A stretch of DNA of 64,000 nt. Origin: Gyrodactylus bullatarudis. Lineage: Eukaryota > Platyhelminthes > Monogenea > Gyrodactylidea > Gyrodactylidae. The stretch covers positions 55,097-119,096 of the forward strand of contig SSNU01000062.1 of assembly GCA_012064415.1 (NCBI GenBank), read 5' to 3'. Of the stretch, positions 31,150 through 45,168 are shown piece by piece. The first letter of the stretch is position 1; each line of letters starts with the position of its first letter. Made by a program: the position numbers and the translations under genes. The notes under the pieces are model-generated. The model ran no database searches. It saw only the letters and a program-made list of their open reading frames with translations, and was not told the origin of the DNA.

Positions 31150-31917
31150 CGTTATGAATTATATCTTTTCGCCTGTTGCGAAACATGGGGTCTGGCATTA
31201 TCCTGCAAAAAAGTGATCCTCCCAAATCGAGGGTACAACTCTCTCAACTTTTCTTGCATCGTCCGAAATGATTGAATATAATGATCTGTAGTGACTGTCT
31301 GGTTCTGCTCCAATAATTCGTAGTGAATTATTCCTCTACAGCACCAAAAATCGTTATCATGACCTTTTTTGCAAACCGATTTGGGTTTGGTTGAGTGCAT
31401 TTCTCACCAACCTTATGCCATGATCTTTTTCAACTAGGATCCTTTAAGAATATCCATTTCTCATCTGTTGTCACAATGCTATTGAAGAAATTGTTATATC
31501 TTAAGCGATGAAGTAATCTTCTGCAACATTCGACTCTCTTTCTCTTCTGAGCATCAGTGAGATCATGAGGAACAAATTGGTCGAAGGAATTTGTGAAATT
31601 CTCTTCTCGTAGGACACGTACAACTGAGGAAAAGGACACGTTCAAATCAGCAGAAATTTCTCTTGAAGACTGATGAGAATTCTCTTCGACCTTCTCAACA
31701 ATTGCCTGTCTTGGATGGTTGAAGGTCGGCCTTGTCTTCGTTCATCTTCAAAACTCGTTTTTCCATTTTTGAATAAACCATACCATTTTTGCACTGTAGA
31801 CATTGAAACCACTCTACCAAGACCTCTTTCCATTAATTTGAAAGCTTCTGACGCTATATGACCAATGCTATAGTTGAAGTAAATAATGGACCGAATTTGT
31901 GAGTCAGTAAAATTCAT
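31150..31917 (-). pseudogene. Mariner-family transposase, broken and 3'-truncated
   Basis: Minus-strand frames in sequence show a mariner transposase: N-terminal helix-turn-helix (STVQKWYGLFKNGKTSFED then RRQGRPST), a middle block (VTTDEKWIF, first catalytic Asp) and a C-terminal block (ITFLQDNARPHVS, second Asp). Frame changes occur near 31690 and 31430-31400. The frame then ends at a stop after about 256 codons in total, whereas intact mariners have about 345, so the third catalytic Asp region is lost. Terminal inverted repeats could not be identified with confidence. Confidence 0.85.
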
Positions 31918-31989
31918 GTTTTTATCAAGATTATTTGAAAACTCAATTGATTAGCAGATATAAACCGATTTTACCGATTGGTTGGTTAT

Positions 31990-34872
31990 TCGCCTCTATA
32001 GGGTTAATGAGAGGTAAAAAAAGTATCTTTCAGTTCAAATTATCCCTCGAGAAAATATTGGTGGAACTATGGGCCATGAACGTTTAAGAAGAGAAGACGT
32101 TAATTTGTAAATGACTGGTTTTAAGATTAGAGAACATATTCAACATTCGTTCAGATAAATTTCCTTTCATCCAGGGACATAATTTCTATTCCACTCTTAT
32201 AGACAATGTGCGTTGTATTTGGAGATGTGAAAGTCTACAAGAGAAAGTTGTCCTTCCTCACGCTACACACAATACAAGACTAGTATTAATAGCTGTTCTA
32301 AGTAGAGAGGGATATTCCAAGATCCTCCAACTGTCTCCAAACTACATCTTCACATCTATACACTTCTCAAATTCATATCCATATAAATAAATATGAAATG
32401 AAATATTTATTTATTTTTTCATTTATTCATTCTCAAACAATAAAAGAGTATATGTATATGAAAAAAGAGGGAATTCTTGATCAAACTGCATACATATTGA
32501 TTCCTTTATTATTTAGTTTTTGTCTAGCCCGAGTATTGTTTAAAGACACAGAGAGAGAGTCAAATTATATGCCCCCACCTTAACAGGATTTATAATGTAA
32601 ATTGACATTTTGATCTTGATCCAATGATTGAAATTCACCTTATGCATAAATCATGATTTTAATCTGGCTAAGAAATACTCCTAGTCTTTACACTTTTCCA
32701 TTTCCAAGCAAGACGAATTTTATTGCTTTTCAAATGAGATAGTTCAATAAAACTGGATAAATATTAGGCTAATACAAAATACTTATTACAATCCCCAAAC
32801 AATGTTTCATGCCTTGATCAGAAGTTGATGTTTCAACCGAGGAAAACACATTTTTGAAATCAAAATGAAAATTTTTCATGTTTTGTTATACAAAAATCCC
32901 ATTCTCCTTTAAATCATCAAAATTTAAGACTTTCTTTCAACTTTTGAAAAAAGACTCAATTTTAACTATAAGCCCTATTTTTATTCAAAATGTTGCAAAA
33001 ACTTTATCTTGTTACAACTTTATCAGATTACAAGTTAAACTTTATTCTTGGGGAAATAGCATATCATAGAAGATCTGTTATCTTGCAATTATTCAATAGA
33101 ATTTCAATCAGCTAATGAATTTGTTCAGCATTCACTGCAACTTTTTTCTCCGTTCCTTTGACACTGGCGTGCAATGACTTCAAAGAGTCTCTTTAGAACT
33201 ACTAAGCTTCAGGTAAAAAAATCTATCTTCTGGCGTCTCCCATCCACAATACAGTAGGAGTGGATTCTCAATTTCTGGACAGCTCACAATATGTCTATTC
33301 GTATCTTCCTTTTTTCTCCTGCCTCCCTTTAAAGTAGAAGTATGTACGTCTGTCTATAGATTCACATCAACTATGCCTGTCTTGTATCCTCGATTTTCAT
33401 CCTCCATATTCTCCCTTAAAATGAATGAAAGCAAGAAAAAAAATTTAGAATTCTTTGAAGAATTGCTCAAGAAAAAAAAATTTGCATAGTAATTGAGGAT
33501 CTTGCCCATTTTTTTTGCTCCTATCCCAGAAATGTGAGGATTTTAATTCTCATAATACGAGATAGACATACAAGAGAAGATATCTTCACATAAAAATATC
33601 GAACCAATCTGAATTAATAATTTAGAATTGGTATTCGTGATGGTTTGGTGAAACAAATTTCCTCAATGGAATTTTGACATTTACCTATCGCAATAAAGTC
33701 CAATAAAGCCTTATCTTGTTCTCCTTCCCAAAGTGTAGACAACCAACCTGTCTTGATGATTTGTTTATACTGATAACTGATCTGGCGGTAATGGGATATT
33801 TCAAAATCCTGACAACAAAAGAGCCTCGAGATTATTATTATTATTCAACTGATTGATTGATTGATTGATTTTTTCCTTCAGATCATTGATAAAGCAGACA
33901 TTTTTCAATGAAAGAAACGTTTAGTACATGACATATTCCTTACATAAGAATTCAAAACTTTCATTAGTCAAATTCTATCATGTCAGGAGAAAGGAAAAAT
34001 TGAAAATGTTCTCTGTTCCTAATGCTCCCAAACATGGTCATATTGATGTATGCAACTTCAAGTTGAAAATGAATAAGTTTACTTCTGTAAATGTCATTGT
34101 AATTTCCTGCTAATAACTTTCCATATATTTTTTTATGGTAAAATGTAGATTTGAAAGGAAAAAGGCAAGTTCAATTCAGTTTCCTCACTTTTTAGGCTGA
34201 ATCTATAATTTTATCGATTGTTTTTTTTCAATGAAAAATATTTGCCGGAAATGAATACTTTTCAAAATTGAAATTATTCTCTGCTCGAACTAATTACGCA
34301 TATACCTCTTCTTTAAATGAATTCGTCTGCGGTGAATTTCTTAAATTTTGAATGAATTAGACCCTCAGTTCTACTCATTCACTGTACAATGTACATTCAC
34401 TGTGCTTGATATAATATTCTCGTTAAAATTTATAATTGGAGAGAATATAATACTCTTTCCGATAATTAATTGAGAACAATAATTATTAATTATAATTAAA
34501 GCAACAACTAACGAGAAGAGAGAAATAATTCAGCATTCTTACTGATCCTGCTGTGCTAATGTGAGATTCCTCCCCTTCTGATCATTATCAATAATAGAAG
34601 AAGGTAGCTAGGTTTTTGTCAGAATCAAGTTGTATCAATTCTTAAACTTTAATTTATAATTAAAAAAATAAAAGAATCCTTATCATAAATGATCACGGGA
34701 ATAGAAATTTCCCTCTCTCTCTCTCTCTTACTGAGATATTAAAATATATTTTTTAGGAAATATAACCAAAGTGAAACGTTGCTTTTATCAATTCATTCAG
34801 ATTCAACTTTTCCTTGCTAGGTGAAAGAGTTTGTTAGAACCCTTGAGAAGATGAAACAAGTTTAGTCAAAGG
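31990..34872. other. Intergenic region without a recognised gene
   Basis: AT-rich, with a CT microsatellite (34712-34729) and short TGAT repeats near 33850. Only short chance frames. The last few hundred bases should contain the promoter of the gene beginning at 34873. Confidence 0.4.
34712..34729 (+). repeat. (CT)n microsatellite
   Basis: Nine CT units, about 140 bp before the first exon at 34873. Confidence 0.8.
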
Positions 34873-37800
34873 ATGTACAGCAGGGCACTATCATCTCGTT
34901 CCTATGTGAACCTCAAGAATGGCCAATTACCATATCAAACCCAAGCTGAGCCTACAGTCAACAAGAACAAATCGATAAGATCCAAATCAGTTAAACATAG
35001 TAAGTGAAGAATCAACGAATAAATTCTCCATTCCGATATCGTCTTTCTCCTGTTATTACAAGATTAAATTATTTATTTACTCATTCGATTTTTCTTGGAT
35101 CTCACCTCAAAGTAATAATAGTGTAGAATAGTTTCTTAAACATTAGAGAGAGGCAATTTTTTTAACATCCGGATGTGCAAAGCTCATTTTTTATTTTGTT
35201 TAGATACCCCAAATTGCAATTGAAAATGCTGATTTTTGATTAAGCGCCAACTATTTTCAATGAATTTTTCTACTACAATCGATTAAAATCTAAATTCTGA
35301 GCCGTTCGAATGTAATTTTAAATAGAAATAGGTTTGTAAGGTATTTCTAATCAGCAATGATGTTTGGGATTTTGTGTGAGAATTAAAAATTTCGAATTTA
35401 AATTTCATAAATGGCCTTGCATTTAACAGATTCACATTGCAAATGCAGCTGAAACATTGTTCGGAAAAAAAATAACTCTCCCTATTAAACATTAAACAGC
35501 ACTACAACATGCCTATAAATAAATGTAGCATTTATTCGTGAACAAGTTCAAGATTTGAATCACGTTACCAGAGGCCAGTTCTGTTGTTGAATTCACTGAA
35601 GAACATGATAAAAGTGATAGTAATACTGATTTTTTGCCATTTCTTTTTATTCCCAATTTTAGAATTTTCTTCTCTTTTATGTATCCCTTGAAGCTAATTA
35701 TGGGAAACAAGTCTGATTTATGATCTACTTTAAACATAAATTAAAGATTTTTTTTCGTTTCTAAACAAACTAGTCAAGTTTATGTTAATCATAATCACTT
35801 AGCATACTCATCAGCTATAAAAAGATTTCATTATGAAGAAATTGTGTATTCATAATTAATTGAATTTGAATCTGATTGGCTACCTTTTACTCTCGATAAA
35901 TATATCAATCAGATAAATCTACGGTTGTTTTGACTGTGATTCCCAAACAATTTGATAAATCTTTCTAATCAAACTACTATTCTTCTCTTACATAGTAGAT
36001 GTATTAATCAGTTGAATGGTTTTTATAGAACAACTGATTACTTGAATAATCCCAGCTAAGCTCTTGTTAATCCTCATACATCGATAGATATTCTCAAGAT
36101 GCATTCATCCAATTCAAACTTCTTCTCATTGGCAATTGAACTGATTGAAATATCAACTTTAATTTCAAAAAGGAAAAAGGGGTCCTTCCCCATTGAGATA
36201 TCTCTTACAAAGATCATTCTACTCAAAAGCAATTCTCTATTATAATCTGGGCCAAATACTAATCAGAAAATAAAATACTCAGACAACCACGTAAAACACA
36301 AAAGTTTAAGGCTTAAATCACTGAAAAAGTATCTAAAGCTAGTGAATATGAAGATGTGAATTTATGATTTTAACAAAATTCTTGATTTTTTCATCAAGAA
36401 ATCGAATTTGAAACCGTATCTTGAAAGTGGGCCTCATGATCTAGATTCCAAAAAATCTTGATCAAATTCGATTTCTTGATGAAAAAATAAGAATTTTGTA
36501 AAAATCATAAATTCCCATCTTCTTTTATTAACATTTTTAATTTTAAAATTATGACGCAAAAATGTTCTTGAAATTCTTATTTTAAATTCTATAAAAATAT
36601 ATTAAGGTTCGACCTGGCCGTTAAAAAACTATCTTGATGTTCTGGGGATTTTGAAATTTCCACTATCGAATATGCTCAAAAGAATTTTACACTATTCCAA
36701 TTCCATTCCGAGCCTTTGTTGTGAATGCTTTTTATCCTGAATATATCATTCTTTAGAATACAATGGAATGTGACGAAATTTTCTCTATTCCTTTCAGAAT
36801 GTGACGAAATTCTTTCTCTAGATGAAATAAGTAAATAATTTTACTCTAGTCGTGAGTTTCCTTTGAGGTAAACAAGTCCGCAGAAAAATTAGTTAGTTCC
36901 AGCAAAGAAATCGAAAAGACTATTCTCATGTCTAAAGTAGGCCTAGAAATGATTCTTTCTATCTAAAGTTGGTTGATATGAAGTTGGGAATCTATGATTT
37001 ATACAGAAATCTCGATTTTAAATCAATAAAAATTTTCAGCTCAAATTTCGATATGAATGGGATTTTGGCTACAAATTGCAATTGGAAAAATGGCTTATCT
37101 TTTCATAAAAATATTTTTTTTCAGAATTCTTTTCTTCAAATGGTAAAAGTGAGCAACATGAGTAGGATTCCAAAAAAATCTTTAACAAATTCGAATTCTT
37201 GATGAAAAAATCGAGATTTCTGTAAAAACCATAGATTCCCAACTTCGTATCAATTAGCTTTAGATACTGAACAGGCGATCAAAATATTCTAATAACTGAG
37301 ATAAGAGAAACGAAAAATAGCAATCAGCAATTCTATTAATCAAAGCGAAAGGTCGCATAAACTGATTCTCTGCCAAGATCAACAAGTTACTAATCGATAA
37401 TTTTATAATTCAACAATGAATTTCTTGATATTTCAGGTTATACATATATTTTGCTAATCATAATAATAATTTCAGTCTCTCGTCCATCTCCAACCCCCCC
37501 CTCCCCACAGCCCTATCCAAACACTCCCTCCCATTATATAATATTATCTATAGTACAGTATAATGATATATATATATATATGCCTTGGATTCTCTCTTGA
37601 ATTCCATTATCATTATTATGCACATAATAAATGTACATAACCATCAAATATATATTTATAAAAAATATGCACACAATATAAACTTTATTATTCCAGAATA
37701 AACCCATTCCACTGCAGAAACATTATCCTCGTATTTTCAAGACTTGTGCTTTTTGTCCATTTTCAAAATAATTCAATCTCATCATTGGTTGAATAGTCTT

Positions 37801-40800
37801 CCCCCATATATATATTATAAGCAGAATAATACAACTCTATCATTTATTTCCATTTCAAGAATAAATTAGTAATCACTTTATCATAAATTAAAGGACAGTC
37901 ATTGAAAAATCCAGTCGGACGTGTACTATCGGAACCGGGGAATGCTACAAGTCCACTGTTGACGTCGAGCACGCCTAATTTCGCCTGTGGTCATGGTCAA
38001 ATGACGACACAGGCTGTACCACAACCAATTCCACTCTCTCAGATTCAACCGCCGCCAATTATTGCGACAACAAACTCTAATGGCACCGTCGTTGTCCCCC
38101 AAATGAGTACCATTGTTTCCACCAAAAGTTCTGTTTCCAACAAGACTTCCTCAGATCACAATCAAAATGACATAGCCAACTGTAAAACGAAGAAATTCGA
38201 AGTCTTGAACGAAGAAATCATCATGAAAATTGAACAAGTAAGTTGTATATATTACTTTTGAAACTTTATTATGTAAACTTGATCACATTTTCAACTTTGA
38301 CTGACTTGGGATCAATAAAGCTATTGATCGGTATCGATCCAACAGTTGACCTAATTATCATGAAATATCGTTATATTTATTTATTTTGAATTCAATATCA
38401 CAAATAGAGTAAATCGAATAAAAGTTATTGAATTATGAACCACAACTGACAATAATAACACGGGCGAGGTGGGGTCAAGATATTTTACTCTAGAATAAAA
38501 ATCCACTCGGTATTGGGAATTGGACATATCAAGTTGTATTTATTCCAACACCACGACAATTTTTGAAGTTGGAAAAAATCAATTTTTAAGGAAATTATGA
38601 CACATCAAATACCATATTTTGAACGCTGCTTTTTTTGTTGATTTCAAAGTGATCACAATAAGACAAGAAAACCGATTAACACCATGAAACATTGGACACA
38701 TTTTGTCATTTTTCAGGAATCTTGAATCAACAAAATCTCATCGATTTTCAAGTAGAGAAAATTATCAAAAAAATGAAAATTTAACTTTTACACGACAACG
38801 GGATCACTCATATTTAGTAAATATGATTTCTTTGTCTAATCGTGATCTTAAAAATCAACTTTTGATTACTCTCTCAGTTTGAAATTAGCAAAAATTTTTT
38901 AACTCAAAGATCAAAAAATGGGAATTTGGCACTACTTTGAGATTTGAAATTTGCCATAATTTCCTTAACAATTGATTTTTCTCCATATCGTGAAAGTTGG
39001 CCTCATGATCTAGAGAATTTTGTCGAGGAAGAGTTACATTGTTTTACTAGCAATACATTGAATTCATTCAGCTTATTATTATGCTGTTACGTTAACATTC
39101 TCTTTTTATTCAAAGTGAAATCGATACTAAGTGGATTACACTAGGACAAGCTACACAGCAGGGCAAATGCACTTGTTCTCATCTGCTTGATGCATTTCAA
39201 CTTTTTCACCTTCACTCTATCTCGTATACCACTCTGCGGTCTAATTTAATTCTGAATGCTCCTCCCTTAATACATTAGACTGGAAATAATCGAGCAAGAT
39301 AGAAATACAGTAATATCCTTAATTCATTTTGAAGATAATTAATAGTTGAGATTTTTAATATTCTTTGCAACATTTCAAATAGGAATTGAGTCTTTTTGTT
39401 AATTCAAGAGTTATAGATCGGAATTTGGGCTTTATCTGAAGATGGAGTGGTTACTTGATCAAATACATCTCATTTTTACACTCAAGACCCTGGGAAGTAG
39501 GTTTTCAAAAAAAACGATTTCAAAACAAAGTATTTTCTGAGTTGTCAAAATCAAATGTGATGAATATTTTTGATTAAAGCATGAAAAACATTATTGGGGC
39601 AATACAAAATATGCTTATGACCAAAATGAATAGAAAACACTGTTATTTTAGAGCGTATTTTTTAATATATGGTAGAAAGATGAAAAAGATTGCGGTCTAT
39701 TGATCTCTGGGGAAATTATACTCTCTCTAACTAATCGATCATGCTAAACTATGAATAAGAAGTGAAGCAGAAAACCAGATTGACAAATTAGCTTTAAAAC
39801 AATTTTTGACTGATCGACTCCTGCTTTCTATCCTAATTAAGCTTTAATAATTTATTTTATAAAACGTTTTTTTATCTTTGTTTAGGCTTTCATTCGTCTC
39901 ATGAGGAGGGAGAAGCTATTCAATGTCCAGCTTGTGGCCATTTTCTATTTGAACTACGGGGAAGTTGAAGCCTGGTGTCTTGTCCATAACAAAAGCAATG
40001 AAAATAACCGTGACACCGGTTCATCTATGGAAACTCCCAACGATGACTGCGACGATGAGGAAAGTATTGACGAGTTGAGAAACTTTGAGTTAACCCAGAG
40101 AATACAAGCCATACTCAGGCAGTACTATAACAAAACATATCAATATGTTGTAAGTTTACTTCTCCCCTGCCAAATTCTATACATCTGTTGGACACAATGG
40201 TTAGGCTGAAATTTTTCTTTGTCCGAACAACTCACGTGAATACTAACTTTTCTGATAAAACTATGTCATCGCCCATTTTTATGCTATTTTTGAGGATAAA
40301 ACTTAAGAATTTTATTAAAAGGTCAAGATATTCCGGATTTTAGGGATTGCGAAGTCAAAATTCATTTAAAATTGAGCAGCGCTTTGAGAAATTCTGGATT
40401 TTTAAAACTGAATGGCATAATAGTGAAGCATTTCTGACACATGCTTTTTGAAGTATTGAAAAACAGGGAATTTATTACTATTGAATGTTCATTTCATAAA
40501 GCTTCATCAGCAATGAAACTCTAAAAATGAAAATTACCTATTGAAATAATAAAATTACAAATATTAGAATGAAAATAGTAAGAAGCAAGTTCATTTGAAA
40601 TTCAGTTCTATTTTCAGCTTGCATTCTCTCCTTTTTTTGTAAAAATCATTAATTCCCACATTTATCATGAATAGTTTTAGAATATTTAGCTAATAGCTCT
40701 ACAGGTTTTGGTTTCTTCTTTAAATCAGAGTAAGAAAGGTAAAGAGATGCGTTCCATATTCTTCCTGATCGAGAATCACACAAAAATTAATTTTTTGCGC

Positions 40801-42295
40801 GTTTAGCGTCATCCCAAAGTGAAAATAAGGAATCTTATACTTCCAGATCAATTTTTCAACAATAACTCATATTATTAGAAATGAAATAAGATACTTGTCT
40901 AATATATATTAAGTGAGGATATGGAAAATAAAATATAAAAATAAACAGGTGAATGATTCTCAAATTAACTCAAGTGTTTAAAAAATTTCGGAAATTCAAT
41001 TTTAAACCCATAAAAAGATGTCCGTTAAGAATTAGGCTTCTGTATTCCTCCAGACCTCTCTTGCTTTTCATGTCGTAAAATATGAAAATTCCAAGAAATT
41101 CGAATTAGCCAGAATCTTTTTCTTCAGAGTTGATTTAATTCAGAAAGAATATTAAATTTAGCCTACTCATGACTCATGAGGGCATCCAAAATTATGCTTT
41201 AGCATATTTGGAATATTTTTGATTATTTTCAGCCTTAGAATAAAGAATATTTTTAGACTATTTTGATGTCAACATGAATTTAATCAGACTATTTGAATGA
41301 AAAACACAACCCTTTTCTCATTTTGTGTATAGTAACTAATATTTAATCTTGTTTCCAATTGATAGTTCACATAATCAAGGATTGTCTTTAGAGTTTTTTA
41401 CTTTAAATGAGTTTTAGGATCATCCAATGAGAAATAAGAGCTTTTTAATCGTCACTTTCTAGTGAATAGTCTTAACATAGAAACTAAAGTTTGAAGTTTT
41501 TATATTTTAAGTGAAAGTTTTATGATGTCTTCTGTTAAGTTTCAAAGCATATTCAAATATCATCTAAAAATCAACACAAGTGATAAGCTTGTTAACAAAT
41601 TTTGCCCAGAAATAGTGTTTATGCTAATAATACTGATTGAATTTTTAAAAAAAGAAACTATTTCTAGCTTTTTCACATATAAAAAGCATATTTATGTAGA
41701 ATATTTTAGAGAATATATTCCAAAAAAATTGGCATATTTTTGGATGCTCTGCTCATGAATAACACCATGTGAATAAACCCTTAAAACTCTCAAAAGCTTC
41801 ATGTTAGAAAAAAATTTAGCGAGTTTTCTTAATTTACGTACGTGTGTAGAAGTAAAGTGAATTAGGTTTTTTTTTCCTGACGGGACCAACTCTAATAGAC
41901 AACTACAAAACTGTAAAAAAATATATTCAGATATTACCAGTAGGAGACAATTTAGATTTGAAAGTAAATCTTGTAAAGTAAATCAATGATGAATAGATCT
42001 ATTGATGCATTTTTACGGCCAAATAACATATTTACCATAATACGATATGTATGACAATAAAAGCAGATCATATCTCTCCCAATATCAATGAATTTTTATT
42101 GCCTCTTTTTATTTATTTTTTTAGATTTTATACAGAGATGAAGACTTGTCCGAGTATTATCGATGTATCGGAATTGACAGACGAAGACTCAAGAGTGAAA
42201 AGCAGTCGTCTGCCAACAACTTTAACAACAGCTGTCTTCATTGGAGGAAGAATCAGATTTGGAAGAACTTCAAAAAGTCCCTGCATCTCTCATAG
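34873..42295 (+). CDS. Unrecognised four-exon gene, 301 aa
   Basis: Exons 34873-34999, 37894-38237, 39886-40149 and 42125-42295 join in frame with good GT-AG sites (introns 2894, 1648 and 1975 nt). The first 100 or so residues are low-complexity and basic/Ser/Pro-rich (including PIPLSQIQPPP). The C-terminal half looks folded: EEIIMKIEQAFIRLMRR then LFNVQLVAIFYLNYGEVEAW, an acidic linker (DDCDDEES), and ILRQYYNKTYQYVILYRDED with EYYRCIGIDRRR. There is no signal peptide or clear membrane helix. I do not recognise the family. AATAAA at 42507. Exon 1 is the least certain: its phase fits exon 2 (A + GA), but another upstream exon could be used. The introns contain fold-back elements at 36329, 36958 and 38560. 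Confidence 0.6.
36329..36540. repeat. Short fold-back (MITE-like) element
   Basis: A hairpin of about 60-bp arms: GGCCTCATGATCTAGATTCC lies inside, AATTTATGATTTTAACAAAA in the left arm and GTAAAAATCATAAATTCCCA in the right arm. The left edge carries the family start TATCTAAAGCTAG. No coding capacity. Confidence 0.75.
36958..37266. repeat. Fold-back (MITE-like) element
   Basis: About 310 bp whose ends pair over about 70 bp: left TATCTAAAGTTGGTTGATAT and right, on the minus strand, TATCTAAAGCTAATTGATAC, continuing through GAAGTTGGGAATCTATG. The 77-codon open frame inside (36969-37202) is a by-product of the hairpin arms. Confidence 0.78.
38560..39015. repeat. Long fold-back element in intron 2 of the unknown gene
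   Basis: Two arms of about 200 bp pair imperfectly around about 38790. It shares GTTGATTTCAAAGTGA and GGCCTCATGATCTAGA with the copies at 19870 and 36329. Non-coding. Confidence 0.6.
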
Positions 42296-42512
42296 AATAG
42301 GGCGTTGAATTTTTCCAAGAGATATCGTTTCTTATCATCAGATTATAGAGGACATGAAAGTTCCGATTGTAATGCCGTAATACTTTCAAGAAAGAATGGA
42401 TATACCTAGAATTAATTTGTACAAAATCTAATCAAACTATTCAGTCGCTGGATTCCAATGTGAATTAAAGGAGTACGATTGATCACATTGTTATTACATT
42501 ACTATCAATAAA

Positions 42513-45168
42513 AATATATATGTATGTACTGTATTTATAAAAACATGAAACAATCAAGTTTTACTTCCTAATAGTTAAGAGTTCAGCAATCAAGAATTTT
42601 TTCAAGATAAATCTGTAGTTATTATGAAGATGGGAATTTATGTTCTTTGGAAGATTTTTTGGAGTTTAGATCATGAGGCCCACTTTCATATTAACTGGGT
42701 GTACATTGGAAATTTTGTATGGTTTCAGATTTTTCAGAAACCAACAATCTTTAGTCTGGGAGATATTAGCCCAAAAATGACCATCTTTAGTTGATTTTCT
42801 GGATAAGTATTATTAGTAGCTTAATAATTCATAGTGTTTATTCGAAAGAATTCAAGTTCTGCTTACAGAAAAGTGGCCAATTATTTATTTTTGCTTTCTT
42901 CAAAACAGAACCATCTAACCTACTGGGGCTAGCAGGGTAAAAGAGGATGTATTTTATTTACTGAAGAAAAAAAACAATCAACACTGTTTCTGCCAAACGA
43001 AATCACAGGAAATTGGATTATATGTAAAAGAAGAAGAGGAGTTAATAATTATAGATTCTAATTGAAAGATTCCCTACAAGACAAGATTAAAGAGTGACTC
43101 TTTTGGTTTGGAATAATATATTATATACATATAGTGCTTCTTGTTCCTTATTCTTATGATTTCCAACTTCTAAATAGACTTATTGAAAATTTCTTTGCTT
43201 AAATTATTTCTCTGTGACTGAAGGCGCAAGTATGCAAAAGATCCTCCCCGGATACAAAATTAAGATATTTGTATGCTTGTAAAAGATTATAATTATTCTT
43301 TAAATGTTGGAATTCAATTTTGACAAAAGACATGAGGCTTTTATTACATTTAAAAATCAATTGAATTCATGAAAACCATCTGCCAAAATAAAACCCGTCA
43401 GATCTGGATGCCTGTTTTATGATTAATCATTTTGGGAAAAAAACGTGAAATTCTAGAAATTTTCAAATCTGAGTAGAAAAGAGTACAAAATAATTTGGCA
43501 TCCTACTAATAACTAGGCTTATTCTGGTCGACGCTTTTAAAAATTATCCTTTTTATAATGGAAAAAAAAGAATTAATTTATGGGAATATTTCCCGTGTAA
43601 AAAGAATATTTCTTTCCCATATATTTCTAATTGTGATACTGGGTTGCGTGTAAAATTTCATAGATCTCTCCTTGTATGTACTTTGATTAAAAATTCATCG
43701 AAAGAATTCCATCTATAGTTTAAATTTAGAGGATCATTATTGATTACTTGTTTGAAAAAATTTTCGATTTAGTTTTCAGCACTAGTCTCATGACAAAATT
43801 CAGTCATATTTCATTTCACTGGCCCAAAAACTGGGCCAGTAAGTAAAAGTTTTCTACTATGAAAGATTAAAAATTAAAAGATCTCAAAAATTATCGATCA
43901 TAGCTCAGTTAGTGTGTCGTAGTAAATTTTGGTGCATGAGTTTTCAACTTGGGACAAGAAATAAACGAGCTATGGGAAAAAAGTGGCAAATTTTTAAATT
44001 TGGAAAACCACGAGTTTTCTCCTTTGGCATTTGTCACATAGAGAGACCTCAATGGTTTATGAAATCTTTATATTTTTGCATGATCGTGGCTCGACATTTG
44101 TTTGAATCGTAAGAAAAACATTCACACAAAGGAGGGGGCGAATAGTCGGCTATTAGTTCTATTCACTCAAGATACACTTGCCAAATCATAAATTCCAAGA
44201 AAGAGTTGAACTATTAAACTTAGTGTGTGTCTTTACGAAAGATTTAGATTATATTTCTCATTAATACAGCAAGCAGAATAAATTGTACAGTTTGTATTGT
44301 TTTCAGTTACTAACAAAAAAGCAAAGAGAAAGCCTATTTATGATGTTCGTATAGCGAGATAATTTCGTCAGCTGTTGTTTTCTTATTTACATGTAATACA
44401 AGGATGTCCTTTATTCTAGCTTTATTCCTCTAAAAAAACAAATTCATCCCCAATACAGTTCAAAAATGAGGAGGAATTTTGTTTCACAGTTCTTGGGAGA
44501 ATCCTCTTCATATATCTTGAAAAAAGTACATTATTCAATGCAGTATTAAAAAGAAATATTTCACAACTTATATTGTGAATTACAAGGTTTAAACCCTCCC
44601 TCTCAATACCAGTTCAATTACTTACTTTTATTTGAATACAGAATTATATTAAATATATATGACTAACGAGTGTTCCTTAAGAATAAAATCAACTGAGAAA
44701 AAAAGAACTAATTTGATGATGATAAGTTGTAAATAAATACAAGGATTATACAAGAAACTTTCAAAATGGTTTAAAGTAAATCGAAAATGGCTACATATAA
44801 GGGTTTTTTAATTGAATGAATAATTTTATGGTAAATTGTATGACAGATTGTAAATATTATCGCAAACTATGTACCAGATAAACAAAACTATTTTACTAAT
44901 TTTTTTTCAAATAAAAATCTTATTTATTTAAAACTTTTCACCGTTTTTCTGTTTCGCATGGCTTACACTAATCTAATTTAAAAGATCTCAACTATTGGAG
45001 ATGAAATGGAAGGAGAAAAAAATTTACCAAGATTAAAGGGATATTTTTGGATAATTGAGAAGAAATAAATCAAGAAAATATGATACAAATATTTAAACAA
45101 TTTAATGAAAAATGGGTTCGCATAAACAATAATGTTTCTACTACAAAGTAGGTATGTTATAAATGTAT
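42513..45168. other. Intergenic region, no gene seen
   Basis: About 2.6 kb between the unknown gene and GMDS. It contains a fold-back family fragment at about 42624-42690 (AAGATGGGAATTTATG, then TTTAGATCATGAGGCCCAC). The remaining open frames (such as 43912-44112) are short, with no homology I can recognise. Confidence 0.4.
42624..42690. repeat. Fold-back family fragment
   Basis: One arm only, sharing the terminal GATGGGAATTTATG and the inner TAGATCATGAGGCCCAC motif. A similar stray end lies at 40640-40690. Confidence 0.5.
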
